Assembly (NCBI RefSeq): GCF_017565305.1
Contig: NZ_JAGEKP010000004.1
Coordinates: 434,001 to 498,000 of the forward strand
From: Leifsonia sp. TF02-11
GTDB taxonomy: Bacteria > Actinomycetota > Actinomycetes > Actinomycetales > Microbacteriaceae
Length of the DNA: 64,000 nucleotides
Direction of reading: 5' to 3'
A model generated the notes under the pieces. It was not told where the DNA came from, made no database searches, and saw only the letters and a list, made by a program, of their open reading frames with translations. This document shows positions 1-8,342 of the stretch, one piece after another. Position 1 is the stretch's first letter. The number at the start of each line of letters is the position of its first letter. Position numbers and translations under genes: made by a program.

Positions 1-128
1 ACCCGTTCCCGGCGCCGACGCTGCGATTCGCGCGCACCCCGGAGAGCATCTTCGACTACCGGTTCGAGGACTTCGTGGTCGAGGGCTACCAGCACCACCC
101 GGCGATCCGCGCGGCCGTCGCCGTATGA
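1..128 (+). CDS. thyA: Thymidylate synthase, C-terminal end (partial)
   Basis: Only the last 41 codons are present; the first full codon begins at position 3 and the gene enters from the left edge. The translated tail contains [12 protein letters not shown] followed by VEGYQHHP, the highly conserved C-terminal part of ThyA, which makes dTMP from dUMP using methylene-tetrahydrofolate. The stop (126-128) overlaps the folA ATG in the arrangement ATGA, so the two are translationally coupled. That fits their shared pathway, because ThyA yields the dihydrofolate that DHFR recycles. Identification is confident despite the short length because this segment is nearly invariant in the family. Confidence 0.93.
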   Translation, partial: PFPAPTLRFARTPESIFDYRFEDFVVEGYQHHPAIRAAVAV

Positions 129-604
129 GCCTCGCGCTCATCTGGGCCGAGGCCCACGACCGGGTCATCGGCGCGGGCGGCGTGATGCCCTGGCACCTCC
201 CAGAGGACCTGAAGCACTTCCGCGAGCTGACCGGAGCCGATCCGGTCGTGATGGGCCGCCGCACGTGGGAGTCCCTTCCCGAGCGCTTCCGGCCGCTGCC
301 GGGCCGGTCCAACATCGTGGTGACGCGGCAGCACGACTTCGACGCGCCGGGCGCGACGGTCGTCCACTCTCTGCGGGACGCGCTGAGCGGGCACGAGGGA
401 TCGACCGTCTGGGTGATCGGCGGTGCCGAGCTGTACGGGCAGGCGCTGCAGCTGGCCGACCGTGTGGAGGTCACCGAGATCGACCTCGAGGTGGCGGGAG
501 ACACCGTCGCTCCCGCGCTCGGCCCCGAGTGGCACGGTGAGCACGGGCCATGGCGGGAGGCCGCGGGCGGACTGCGCTACCGGTTCGTCCGCTACCTCAG
601 GTGA
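125..604 (+). CDS. folA: Dihydrofolate reductase
   Basis: This is a 159-residue protein of normal DHFR length. It reduces dihydrofolate to tetrahydrofolate with NADPH. Visible family features are the N-terminal strand with [18 protein letters not shown] (residues 12-29; D28 aligns with the catalytic acid), the cofactor-binding [12 protein letters not shown] around residues 42-53, the GRSNIVVTR strand, and WVIGGAELY near residue 100. The ATG overlaps the thyA stop, so the two genes form a thyA-folA operon. The 3' end overlaps the convergent DUF1345 gene by 8 bp. Confidence 0.96.
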   Translation: MSLALIWAEAHDRVIGAGGVMPWHLPEDLKHFRELTGADPVVMGRRTWESLPERFRPLPGRSNIVVTRQHDFDAPGATVVHSLRDALSGHEGSTVWVIGGAELYGQALQLADRVEVTEIDLEVAGDTVAPALGPEWHGEHGPWREAAGGLRYRFVRYLR

Positions 605-1241
605 GGCCGGCCACCAGGTTGACCGTCGCGGCGACGATCACCGTGCCGAACACGTACGACAGCAGCGTGTGGCCGAGGATCGTCCGGCGCACGTAGGTGC
701 TCGAGATGTTCGTGTCCGACACTTGGAACGTCATCCCCAGGGTGAACGCGAGGTAGGCGAAGTCGCTGTACTGCGGCGGCTCCTTCTGGTTGAAGTCCAC
801 GCCGCCATTCTTCCGGTAGTAGATGCGCGCGTACCGCAGCGTGTAGAGCGTGTGGACCAGCAGCCACGACAGTGCGACGCTCACGATCGCGAGCAGGGCG
901 ACGCCGATCTGTGCGCCGCCCTTCAGGCTGCGCGCGTCGACCAGCACCCACACGACCGCGACCACGCTGGCCATCGCCGTGATGATCAGGACGAGGTCGA
1001 CCGTCCGGCGGCCGGGATCCTCCAGGGTCGCGTGGCTCTTGGTGTCGGCGGCATCCATCCGCCAGATCGTCGACCAGACCCAGACGACGTACACCAGGCA
1101 GGCCACCGCCCAGCCGGCGATGATCGCGTGGTGCACGACGTCGAAGAAGGAGGCCAGGACCGCTACGACGACGCCGACCAGCAGCGCGACATACAGCTTG
1201 ACGCGGGTGCGGCCTCGGCCGCGCTTCAGATCGTCCGTCAC
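597..1241 (-). CDS. DUF1345 family integral membrane protein
   Basis: This 214-residue protein starts at GTG 1241. It has a short basic N-terminus and then hydrophobic segments at about residues 16-32, 38-56, 80-100, 110-130 and 185-211. A more polar stretch holds YYRKNGGVDFNQKEPPQYSD and a conserved-looking DFAYLAFTLGMTFQVSDT. This layout matches DUF1345, a family of predicted inner-membrane proteins without an established function. It is convergent with folA (8-bp overlap) and divergent from the aminotransferase gene across a 61-bp gap that must hold both promoters. No enzymatic motif is seen. Confidence 0.8.
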   Translation of the reverse strand: MTDDLKRGRGRTRVKLYVALLVGVVVAVLASFFDVVHHAIIAGWAVACLVYVVWVWSTIWRMDAADTKSHATLEDPGRRTVDLVLIITAMASVVAVVWVLVDARSLKGGAQIGVALLAIVSVALSWLLVHTLYTLRYARIYYRKNGGVDFNQKEPPQYSDFAYLAFTLGMTFQVSDTNISSTYVRRTILGHTLLSYVFGTVIVAATVNLVAGLT

Positions 1242-1290
1242 AGTCTGGATGTTCGCACGTCACGGCCGGGCAGACGCCCCAGCGCGCCGG

Positions 1291-1303
1291 TACGATCGGA
1301 ATG
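1291..1303 (+). promoter_or_regulatory. -10 hexamer of a probable leaderless promoter (aminotransferase)
   Basis: TACGAT (1291-1296) fits the TANNNT -10 consensus and is followed by exactly six bases before the GTG start at 1303. The transcription start would therefore fall on or next to the start codon. No Shine-Dalgarno sequence is present. The same geometry recurs upstream of several other genes in the window. No convincing -35 hexamer was found. Confidence 0.5.
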
Positions 1304-2592
1304 TGACCACCGCTCCCGCCCCCCTCGCCGACCTCGACACCGAAGCGCTGCGCGCCGCCCACGCGGAGTTCGCGCGCGCCTACGACGACCTCAAGGCCCG
1401 CGGCCTCGCGCTCGACATCACGCGCGGCAAGCCGTCCGCCGAGCAGCTCGACCTCTCGGACGACCTGCTGCACCTGCCCGACGGCGCGTTCCGCGACGCG
1501 GCCGGGACCGACCTGCGCAACTACGGGGGCCCGAACGGGCTCCCGGAGCTGCGGGCGATCTTCGCCGACGCTCTGCGCGTGCCGCCGGCGCAGCTCCTCG
1601 CGCTCGGCAACTCCAGCCTGACGATCATGCACGACACGGTGGCGCAGGCCCTGATCCACGGCGTTCCCGGGGGCGACCTCCCCTGGGGCCGCCAGCCCGT
1701 CTCGTTCCTGGCGCCCGTGCCGGGCTACGACCGTCACTTCACCATCCTCGAGCGCTTCGGCATCCGCATGATCGCGGTGCCGATGAACGACGACGGCCCC
1801 GACATCGCGACCATCGAGACCTTGCTCGCGACCGACGACAGCATCAAGGGCATGTGGTGCGTGCCGGTGTACTCCAACCCCACCGGCGCCGTGTACAGCG
1901 AGGACGTCGCACGCGCGCTCGTCTCGCTCCCGGCCGCACCCGACTTCCGGCTGTTCTGGGACAACGCGTACGTCGTGCACCACCTCTCCGACGAACGCCC
2001 GGAGCCGATCGACATCCTGGCGCTGGCCGCCGAGGCGGGCAACCCCGACCGTCCGCTGATCTTCGCCTCCACCTCCAAGGTCACCTACCCCGGTTCCGGA
2101 GTGGCGTTCTTCGGCGCCTCCGAGACGAACGTCGCCTGGTTCCAGCGTAACTCGGCCGCGCAGAGCATCGGTCCCGACAAGCTGAACCAGCTGCGCCACG
2201 TCCAGCTCCTGCGCGACGCCGACGGCCTGGCGGCACACATGGAGAAGCACCGCGCCATCCTCGCTCCGAAGTTCGCCGCGGTCGACGAGACCTTCCGCGC
2301 CCGTCTGGCCCCCTGGGGCGCCGGCGCGTGGAACGCTCCGCTCGGCGGCTACTTCGTCAGCCTCGACGTGCTCGACGGCTGCGCCAAGCGTGCCGTGCAG
2401 CTGGCCAAGGAGGCCGGGATCGCCGTCACGCCCGCCGGCGCGACCTTCCCTTACGGCGAGGACCCGCGCGACGCGAACATCCGCATCGCGCCCACGTTCC
2501 CTCCCCTGGCGGAGCTGAACGAGGCGCTCGACGGCCTGTGCACGGCGATCCTGCTCGCCGAGACCGAGGCGCTGCTGGCCGAGCGGAACTGA
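1303..2592 (+). CDS. aspT: Aspartate aminotransferase, class Ic type (PLP-dependent)
   Basis: This is a 429-residue fold-type I aminotransferase. The sequence resembles the class Ic aspartate aminotransferase group (PF12897) known from Corynebacterium glutamicum AspT, which interconverts aspartate/2-oxoglutarate and oxaloacetate/glutamate. Visible features are an early LDITRGKPSAEQLDLS segment, YGGPNGLPELR, the cofactor-contacting CVPVYSNPTGAVYS, LFWDNAYVVHHL with the PLP-pyridine aspartate, and STSKVTYPGSGVAFF with the Schiff-base lysine. The reading frame is open further upstream. GTG 1303 is chosen because family proteins begin about here and a -10 box sits six bases before it. A GNAT gene follows 1 nt after the stop. 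Confidence 0.85.
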   Translation: MTTAPAPLADLDTEALRAAHAEFARAYDDLKARGLALDITRGKPSAEQLDLSDDLLHLPDGAFRDAAGTDLRNYGGPNGLPELRAIFADALRVPPAQLLALGNSSLTIMHDTVAQALIHGVPGGDLPWGRQPVSFLAPVPGYDRHFTILERFGIRMIAVPMNDDGPDIATIETLLATDDSIKGMWCVPVYSNPTGAVYSEDVARALVSLPAAPDFRLFWDNAYVVHHLSDERPEPIDILALAAEAGNPDRPLIFASTSKVTYPGSGVAFFGASETNVAWFQRNSAAQSIGPDKLNQLRHVQLLRDADGLAAHMEKHRAILAPKFAAVDETFRARLAPWGAGAWNAPLGGYFVSLDVLDGCAKRAVQLAKEAGIAVTPAGATFPYGEDPRDANIRIAPTFPPLAELNEALDGLCTAILLAETEALLAERN

Positions 2593-2593
2593 C

Positions 2594-3151
2594 GTGACCG
2601 CGCGCCGACGCGACGCGGCGGATCCTCCCGGGGCCGAACGATCCTGGGACGATCGATCCTGGGAGGTCCGTCCGGCCGTGGAGGCCGACTGGCGCGCCTA
2701 CCGCGCGATCCGGCTGGAGATGCTCGAGGACACCCCCATCGCGTTCCTCGAGACGCTGGAGGCCGCTCGGGCGCACCCGGAGGAGCACTGGCGGCGGCGG
2801 GCGGCGAACGGGTCGGCCGCAAGCGAACTGTTCGGCGCCGTCACCGACGACGGGCGCTGGATCGGCACGATGGGCGGCTTCCACGCGGTGAGCTCGCCCG
2901 ATCCGCACCTGGTCGGCGTCTACGTCACTCCGTCACGGCGGGGCCGCGCTCACGGCGTCGCGGACGCCCTCCTCGATGCCGTCGTGGGTTGGGCGCGCCT
3001 GCGCTCCGGCCGCCTGCTGCTGGAGGTGCACGAGCGCAACCTGCCGGCGATCCGCTACTACGAGCGGCACGGTTTCGCGTTCACCGGCCGCACCCAGCCG
3101 TATCCGCTCGACCGCACGGCCCTCGAGCTCGAGATGGCGGTCGAGCTCTGA
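2594..3151 (+). CDS. GNAT family N-acetyltransferase
   Basis: This 185-residue protein starts at GTG 2594, one base after the aminotransferase stop, so it is probably translationally coupled. The acetyl-CoA-dependent GNAT fold is recognisable: VRPAVEADWRAYRAIRLEML at the start, then GTMGGFHAV, the motif A region LVGVYVTPSRRGRAHGVADA (pyrophosphate-binding loop RRGRAHG), and ERNLPAIRYYERHGFAFTGR near the C-terminus. The first 20-25 residues are polar and probably flexible. The acceptor cannot be told from sequence. Operon position beside an aminotransferase suggests small-molecule amine metabolism, but that is only context. Confidence 0.82.
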   Translation: MTARRRDAADPPGAERSWDDRSWEVRPAVEADWRAYRAIRLEMLEDTPIAFLETLEAARAHPEEHWRRRAANGSAASELFGAVTDDGRWIGTMGGFHAVSSPDPHLVGVYVTPSRRGRAHGVADALLDAVVGWARLRSGRLLLEVHERNLPAIRYYERHGFAFTGRTQPYPLDRTALELEMAVEL

Positions 3152-3155
3152 GGCG

Positions 3156-3869
3156 TCAGACCTCCCCGAATCCGCTCTCCACCAGAGCGACCAGTGCGTC
3201 GACGGCCGACTCGCCGTCGTCGTCCGGCGAGGCGATGGAGGCCGTCGCCCCGGCGGTCAGACCCAGTGACATGACGCCGAGCAGACTTTTCGCGTCCTTG
3301 CCGTTGACGGTCACCGTCACCGGGAAGGTGTTCGCAAGCTTCACGAACTCGGCAGCAGGCCGCGCGTGCAGGCCCTGGGGATTGCGCACCAGCACGTCCC
3401 GCGCATAGCCGCCTTCCGGCCGCGCGGGCGACACGGCCTGAGCGGGCGTGTCCGCCGGAGCGGGGGCTTCCGCTCCACCCCAGGCCGATCGCGCGCCCTC
3501 GACGGCGGCGGCGACGGCCGCCAGGTCGGCGCCGGTCTCCGCAGCGACGGCAGCAGCGACGCCACCCTCCACGAACGGTCCGTCGACGACGCGAACGCGT
3601 GCCCGCTCATCGTCCGGCAGCAGGTCCAGCACCGTCTCGGCCGTGAGCAGGGCGGAGCCGAGGTCGCTCACGACCACAACGCCCGCACCCTGGTCGGCCT
3701 CGCCGACAGCGGTCATGACCTTGCCGAAGCTCGTGCCGATCCCGTCGTCGTCCGTTCCGCCCGCGGCCAGCAGCGTCACCGACGGCGCCATCTGCCCGGC
3801 GAGCGCGACGGCGCCGGCGGCGAGCTGCGAGCTGTGCGAGACGAAGACGATCCCGACGTTCCCGCTCAT
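3156..3869 (-). CDS. dhaM: DhaM-type phosphotransfer protein fused to HPr
   Basis: This 237-residue protein carries phosphoryl groups from the PTS to DhaL-ADP in the dihydroxyacetone kinase system. Residues 1-130 form a mannose-type EIIA domain with FVSHSSQLAAG, where H12 is the expected phosphorylated histidine. An Ala/Pro linker (about 131-150) leads to an HPr domain containing NPQGLHARPAAEFV (phospho-acceptor His in GLHARP) and SLLGVMSLGL, the usual HPr regulatory serine region. There is no EI domain, so it must accept phosphate from a separate EI or HPr. Its ATG overlaps the dhaL stop by 4 bp, and it is the last gene of dhaKLM. It is convergent with the GNAT gene, with only 4 bp between them. 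Confidence 0.92.
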   Translation of the reverse strand: MSGNVGIVFVSHSSQLAAGAVALAGQMAPSVTLLAAGGTDDDGIGTSFGKVMTAVGEADQGAGVVVVSDLGSALLTAETVLDLLPDDERARVRVVDGPFVEGGVAAAVAAETGADLAAVAAAVEGARSAWGGAEAPAPADTPAQAVSPARPEGGYARDVLVRNPQGLHARPAAEFVKLANTFPVTVTVNGKDAKSLLGVMSLGLTAGATASIASPDDDGESAVDALVALVESGFGEV

Positions 3870-4498
3870 CCGGCTGCCCCGGCGGCGGCCCGGAGGATCA
3901 GCGCGGTCGACTGCGCTCCCGGATCGCGGTGACCGGCCGAGCGCTCACCGAGATAGCTGGCGCGACCCTTGCGGGCCACGAGCGGGATGGTGGCGTCCGA
4001 CCCCTTCTCGGCGGCGTCCGCGGCCGCGGAGAGAATGGCTGCGGGGTCGGCCCCCGCAGCGAGGGCGGCCGAGGCCGCCTCCACCGCGGGGGTCCAGGCG
4101 TCGATCATGGTCTTGTCGCCCGGCTCCGCCTTGCCGCGTGACACGATCCCGTCGCGCGCCGCCGTCAGCAGCGCCACGAGCGTCTCTCCGTCGATCTCCT
4201 CCGCGTCGCCCACCGGCTCCGCCGCCTTGAGGAAGGCGGTGCCGTAGAGCGGGCCGGAGGCTCCACCGACCGTGGAGATCAGGGTCATCGCGATCGAGCG
4301 CAGCGCCGCGGACGGCGTCGCGTCGCCCGGCAGCTTCGCCAGCGCGTCCACGGAGGCGCGGAGGCCGCGGTCCATGTTCTCGCCGTGATCGCCGTCGCCG
4401 ATCTCCCGGTCGAGCGTGTTCAGCTCGCCTTTGTGCTCGGTCACGGCCTGCGCCGCAGCCGAGATCCAGGACGAGACCCAGTTCGTGTCCAACGCCAT
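3866..4498 (-). CDS. dhaL: Dihydroxyacetone kinase subunit DhaL (ADP-binding)
   Basis: This 210-residue protein has the normal length for DhaL, the subunit with tightly bound ADP that accepts phosphate from DhaM and passes it to dihydroxyacetone on DhaK. It contains LNTLDREIGDGDHGENMDRG (about residues 27-46), whose aspartates bind Mg-ADP. Further on are GGASGPLYGTAFLKA and GDKTMIDAWTPAVEA, and near the end DATIPLVARKGRASYLGERS followed by GHRDPGAQST, all DhaL signatures. It lies 55 bp downstream of dhaK and overlaps dhaM. Confidence 0.95.
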   Translation of the reverse strand: MALDTNWVSSWISAAAQAVTEHKGELNTLDREIGDGDHGENMDRGLRASVDALAKLPGDATPSAALRSIAMTLISTVGGASGPLYGTAFLKAAEPVGDAEEIDGETLVALLTAARDGIVSRGKAEPGDKTMIDAWTPAVEAASAALAAGADPAAILSAAADAAEKGSDATIPLVARKGRASYLGERSAGHRDPGAQSTALILRAAAGAAG

Positions 4499-4553
4499 CA
4501 GCGTTTCCTTCCTCGCGTCGTCTCCGTCGTCGTTCCCGAGCGCGCCGGCGGCC

Positions 4554-5555
4554 TCAGACGCCCCAGCGGAGCGCAGCGGTGTGCACCGGGGCGTCCCATA
4601 GGCCGGTGAGCTCGTCGTCCAGCTTCAGCACCGAGATGGAGGCGCCCTGCATCTCCAGAGAGGTGACGTAGCTGCCGACCAGCGACCGGCCGAGGACGAT
4701 GCCCTTCTCGTCGAGGATCTCCGCCGCGCGCCGGAACAGGATGTAGAGCTCCGAGAGCGGCGTGCCGCCCATCCCGTTCACGAACAGCAGCACCGTGTCG
4801 CCCGACGAGAACGGCAGATCGGTGAGGATGGCGTCCATCATCCGGTCGACCAGCCGGTCGGCCGGCTCGATCTTGATGCGTTCGCGGCCCGGCTCGCCGT
4901 GGATGCCGACGCCGAACTCGATCTCGTCCTCCGGGAGCACGAAGCCGGGCTCGCCCGCGTGCGGGACGGTCCCGTCGGTCAGCGCGAGCCCGATCGAGCG
5001 CACATTGGCGTTGACCTTCTCGGCGATCGCGGTCACAGCGTCGAGGTCGTCGCCGCGTTCGGCGGCGGCCCCCGCGATCTTCTCGACGAGCACGGTGCCG
5101 GCGACGCCGCGCCGCCCCGCCGTGTAGAGCGAGTCCTGCACCGCGACGTCGTCGTTGGTGACGACGGCGCGCACCGTGATGCCCTCCGCGCCCACCAGGT
5201 CGGCGGCCGTCTCGAAGTTCAGGACGTCGCCCGTGTAGTTCTTCACGATGTGGAGCACGCCGGCGCCGCCGTCCGCGGCCTTGGTGGCCTCCACGATCGG
5301 CATCGGAGTCGGCGAGGTGAACACCTCGCCCGGCACGGCCGCGTCCAGCATGCCCGTGCCCACGAACCCGGCGTGGAGCGGCTCATGACCGCTGCCGCCA
5401 CCGCTGACCAGGCCGACCTTGCCGCGCACCGGGCCGTCGGCCCGGGAGACGAAGCGGGGGTCCTGCGACACCGAGACGATGTCGGCGTGAGCTCGGCCGA
5501 AGCCCGCAAGGGACTCCGCCACGACGTCGGGAACGTCGTTGATGAGCTTCTTCAT
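4554..5555 (-). CDS. dhaK: Dihydroxyacetone kinase subunit DhaK
   Basis: This 333-residue substrate-binding subunit of the PTS-dependent dihydroxyacetone kinase gives dihydroxyacetone phosphate for glycolysis. It shows GLVSGGGSGHEPLHAGFVG (about residues 49-67), VKNYTGDVLNF, a region with GVAGTVLVEKIAGAAAE, and FGVGIHGEPGRERI, whose histidine is the residue that binds dihydroxyacetone covalently in characterised DhaK proteins. The frame is open upstream. ATG 5555 is chosen because MKKLINDVP is the usual DhaK N-terminus and a strong ribosome site (GGAAGGAAGGG) lies just before it. Only 40 bp separate it from trpD upstream, so read-through from trpD is possible. Confidence 0.96.
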   Translation of the reverse strand: MKKLINDVPDVVAESLAGFGRAHADIVSVSQDPRFVSRADGPVRGKVGLVSGGGSGHEPLHAGFVGTGMLDAAVPGEVFTSPTPMPIVEATKAADGGAGVLHIVKNYTGDVLNFETAADLVGAEGITVRAVVTNDDVAVQDSLYTAGRRGVAGTVLVEKIAGAAAERGDDLDAVTAIAEKVNANVRSIGLALTDGTVPHAGEPGFVLPEDEIEFGVGIHGEPGRERIKIEPADRLVDRMMDAILTDLPFSSGDTVLLFVNGMGGTPLSELYILFRRAAEILDEKGIVLGRSLVGSYVTSLEMQGASISVLKLDDELTGLWDAPVHTAALRWGV

Positions 5556-5595
5556 TGAAAACCCTTCCTTCCACTTGCTGTCGGTTCTTGCTACA

Positions 5596-6645
5596 TCAGT
5601 GCGTAGCCGCCACCCAGTCCTCGAGCTTCGCGGCAGCAGCCCCGGAGTCGATCGCCCGGGCGGCGACCTCCATGTGCGAACGGAACCGATCCAGGATGGA
5701 CACCTGGACCCTCGACGGGTCGGACGCGAGCTCGTACGACACGAGCCCGGCCGCCGCGTTGAGCAACACGATGTCGCGGACGGGGCCTTCCTGGCCCGCG
5801 AGCACGGCACGCACGACAGCCGCGTTGTACGCGGCGTCCTTTCCGAGCAGGTCGTCGATGCGCGCGCGCGGGACGCCCAGATCGCGCGGGTCGATGTCGT
5901 GCTCGGTGACGAGGCCTCGCGAGACCTCCCAGACGTGGCTGTGGCCGGTGGTCGACAGCTCGTCGAGTCCGTCGTCGCCCCGGAAGACCAGCGCGGTCGC
6001 TCCGCGGGTCTGGAAGACGCCGACGATCAGCGGGATGCGGTCGAGCGCCGCGACGCCGACGGCAGACGCCTCCGGGCGGGCCGGGTTGCACAGCGGGCCG
6101 AGGTAGTTGAAGACCGTCGGCACGCCGAGCTGCGAGCGCACGGGACCGGCGTTGGCGAACCCGGGGTGGAACGCGCTGGCGAAAGCGAAGGTGATGCCGG
6201 TGCGGCGGAGCACGTCCGCGACCCGCTCAGGCGGCAGGGTGAGGTCGATCCCGAGTGCCGCCAACACGTCGGAGGCCCCCGACGACGAGCTGGCCGCCCT
6301 GTTGCCGTGCTTGATCACGGGCACACCGGTCGCGGCGGCGACGATGGAGGCCGTGGTGGACACGTTGACGGTGCCGAACCGGTCGCCGCCGGTGCCGACG
6401 ATGTCGAGAGCCATCGGGTCGACGGGCAGCGGAACGGCGTGGTCGAGGATGGCGTCGCGGAAGCCGACGATCTCGTCGACGGTCTCGCCCTTCGCCCGCA
6501 ATGCGATCAGGAAAGCGGCGAGCTGGGCCTCCGTGGCCTCGCCGGTCATGACCTGATCCATGGCCCAGGCCGCGTCCGCCACGCTGAGGTCCTCACGGGC
6601 GAGGAGCGAGGTGAGCACGGCCGACCAGGACTGCATTTCCGTCAT
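5596..6645 (-). CDS. trpD: Anthranilate phosphoribosyltransferase
   Basis: This 349-residue enzyme joins anthranilate to PRPP in tryptophan synthesis. The family signature is clear: VDIVGTGGDRFGTVNVST-type loop around residues 83-100, IKHGNRAASSSSGASDVLAA (PRPP/anthranilate site), and GPVRSQLGVPTVFNYLGPLCNPARP around residues 165-190. It stands alone rather than in a trp operon, with dhaK downstream on the same strand. The -10 hexamer TAGGAT sits six bases before the ATG, so the message is probably leaderless. Confidence 0.95.
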   Translation of the reverse strand: MTEMQSWSAVLTSLLAREDLSVADAAWAMDQVMTGEATEAQLAAFLIALRAKGETVDEIVGFRDAILDHAVPLPVDPMALDIVGTGGDRFGTVNVSTTASIVAAATGVPVIKHGNRAASSSSGASDVLAALGIDLTLPPERVADVLRRTGITFAFASAFHPGFANAGPVRSQLGVPTVFNYLGPLCNPARPEASAVGVAALDRIPLIVGVFQTRGATALVFRGDDGLDELSTTGHSHVWEVSRGLVTEHDIDPRDLGVPRARIDDLLGKDAAYNAAVVRAVLAGQEGPVRDIVLLNAAAGLVSYELASDPSRVQVSILDRFRSHMEVAARAIDSGAAAAKLEDWVAATH

Positions 6646-6657
6646 ACAGCGATCCTA
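6643..6657 (-). promoter_or_regulatory. -10 hexamer of a probable leaderless promoter (trpD)
   Basis: Reading the minus strand, TAGGAT (6657-6652) is followed by six bases and then the trpD ATG (6645-6643). No ribosome-binding sequence is present, so transcription probably begins at or beside the start codon. Confidence 0.5.
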
Positions 6658-6786
6658 TTGGGAGGCGACACGCCACGGGGAGCAGGGCCTTTGTACCAGG
6701 TGTAAGGCTGTCCTCACTCGAATCGAGGCGAATTCGTGCCTTTCAGGTGAGAAAACCACGGCTTCTTTTCAGCCATAATGGGTTTT

Positions 6787-7422
6787 GTGACGAGCACCTC
6801 CATTTCCCCTGCAACGAGTGCGCCGGCGATCAACCGGCCCAATGTCGTGGCCGTCGGCACGATCGTCTGGCTCGGCTCCGAGGTGATGTTCTTCGCGGGT
6901 CTCTTCGCGATCTACTTCACGCTCAAGTCGACGTCCCCCGATCTGTGGGCAGCAGAGACGCAGCACTTGAACATCCCGTACGCGGCCGTGAACACCACGA
7001 TCCTGGTGCTCAGCTCCGTGACCTGCCAGATGGGCGTGTTCGCCGCCGAGCGCCTCCAGCCGCGACGCAGCGGCGGCCTCTTCCAGTTCTGGAAGTGGGG
7101 CATGGTCGAGTGGTTCGCCCTCTCGTACATCATGGGCGCCGTCTTCGTCTCCGGCCAGGTGCTCGAGTACGCCACGCTCGTCTCCGAGGGCATCGCGTTC
7201 GACTCCAACGCCTACGGCTCCGCCTTCTATCTGACGACCGGCTTCCACGCCCTGCACGTCACCGGCGGCCTCATCGCCTTCCTGCTCGTCATCGGCCGCG
7301 CGTTCGCGGTCAAGACCTTCGGCCACAAAGAGGCCACGAGCGCCATCGTCGTGTCGTACTACTGGCACTTCGTCGACGTCGTGTGGATCGGACTGTTCGC
7401 GGTCATCTACATCATCCGATAG
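6787..7422 (+). CDS. ctaE: Cytochrome c oxidase subunit III (aa3 type)
   Basis: This protein of about 211 residues has five predicted membrane helices and matches CtaE/CoxC, the third core subunit of the haem-copper aa3 oxidase. Recognisable parts are [20 protein letters not shown], a central helix near [31 protein letters not shown] and [20 protein letters not shown], all conserved family segments. Two starts are possible: ATG 6778 and GTG 6787. A CATAAT hexamer (6774-6779) overlaps the ATG and lies seven bases before the GTG. There is no Shine-Dalgarno, so GTG 6787 with a leaderless mRNA is preferred. It is first in a ctaE-qcrC-qcrA-qcrB operon. Confidence 0.93.
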   Translation: MTSTSISPATSAPAINRPNVVAVGTIVWLGSEVMFFAGLFAIYFTLKSTSPDLWAAETQHLNIPYAAVNTTILVLSSVTCQMGVFAAERLQPRRSGGLFQFWKWGMVEWFALSYIMGAVFVSGQVLEYATLVSEGIAFDSNAYGSAFYLTTGFHALHVTGGLIAFLLVIGRAFAVKTFGHKEATSAIVVSYYWHFVDVVWIGLFAVIYIIR

Positions 7423-7446
7423 ATCAACAGGAGCTGACCCCACCTC

Positions 7447-8298
7447 ATGCGTCCCCGCGTTCCCGGCACCCAGAAGTCCCGCGCCACGGCCCCAGGCCGC
7501 ACCACGGCTGCGCGCAAGACCGGTCGCCGCCATCCGCTCGCCACCGTCGCCCTGCTCGCCATCGGCCTCGGCCTCACCGGCGGCGCGTACGCCGCGTTCA
7601 CCACCACGACGGCGTCGGCCGACACCGCTTCGGTGCAGCCCTCGTCACAGTCTCAGATCGACAAGGGCGAGAAGCTCTTCCAGGCCAACTGCGCCACCTG
7701 CCACGGCATGGACGCACAGGGCACCGTGAACGCGCCGACCCTGATCGGCGTCGGCGCCGCCGCCGTCGACTTCCAGGTCGGCACCGGCCGCATGCCCATG
7801 CAGATGCAGGGGCCGCAGGCGGAGCAGAAGCCGGTGCAGTTCTCCGACGCCGAGGTCGCGGCCCTCGCCGCATACGTCGCGTCGCTCGCGCCCGGCCCCT
7901 CGATCCCCGAGCAGAAGTTCCTCGACGGCAAGGGCGACGCTGCAGCAGGCGCCGAACTCTTCCGCATCAACTGCGCGATGTGCCACAACGTCGCCGGCGC
8001 GGGTGGAGCGCTCACCGAGGGCAAGTTCGCCCCGCCGCTGACCGGCGTCAGCGCCAAGCACATCTACGAGGCCATGATCACGGGCCCGCAGAACATGCCG
8101 GTGTTCAACGACCTGAACATCTCGCCCCAGGGCAAGGCCGACATCATCACGTACCTCAAGTACATCCAGAACAACCCGTCGCCCGGCGGCTTCGAGCTCG
8201 GCTCGCTCGGCCCGGTCGCCGAGGGACTCTTCCTCTGGATCTTCGGCCTGGGCGCCATCGTCGCCCTGACCGTGTGGATCACGGCGAAGTCCAACTGA
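7447..8298 (+). CDS. qcrC: Cytochrome bc1 complex di-haem cytochrome c subunit
   Basis: This 283-residue protein is the actinobacterial cytochrome cc that replaces cytochrome c1 plus soluble cytochrome c, passing electrons from the bc1 complex directly to the aa3 oxidase. A basic N-terminus and a membrane anchor (about residues 31-50) precede two haem-c domains with CATCH (82-86) and CAMCH (176-180). Methionines such as those in GRMPMQM and NMPVFNDLNIS are candidate axial ligands. A C-terminal helix (about 258-280) anchors it again. AGGAG at about 7430 gives a good ribosome site for ATG 7447. Confidence 0.95.
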   Translation: MRPRVPGTQKSRATAPGRTTAARKTGRRHPLATVALLAIGLGLTGGAYAAFTTTTASADTASVQPSSQSQIDKGEKLFQANCATCHGMDAQGTVNAPTLIGVGAAAVDFQVGTGRMPMQMQGPQAEQKPVQFSDAEVAALAAYVASLAPGPSIPEQKFLDGKGDAAAGAELFRINCAMCHNVAGAGGALTEGKFAPPLTGVSAKHIYEAMITGPQNMPVFNDLNISPQGKADIITYLKYIQNNPSPGGFELGSLGPVAEGLFLWIFGLGAIVALTVWITAKSN

Positions 8299-8342
8299 CC
8301 GTTCTGTCGTACTTGTAGAAGCACAGCGTAAGAAGGAGAACA

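Noticed and set aside
592-2250. A 552-codon minus-strand open frame
   Set aside because: It spans a DUF1345 gene in another frame and is antisense to the aminotransferase; no motif or ribosome site supports it.
6778-6786. ATG 6778 as the ctaE start
   Set aside because: It overlaps the CATAAT -10 candidate and has no ribosome site; GTG 6787 fits a leaderless start. It remains a possible alternative.
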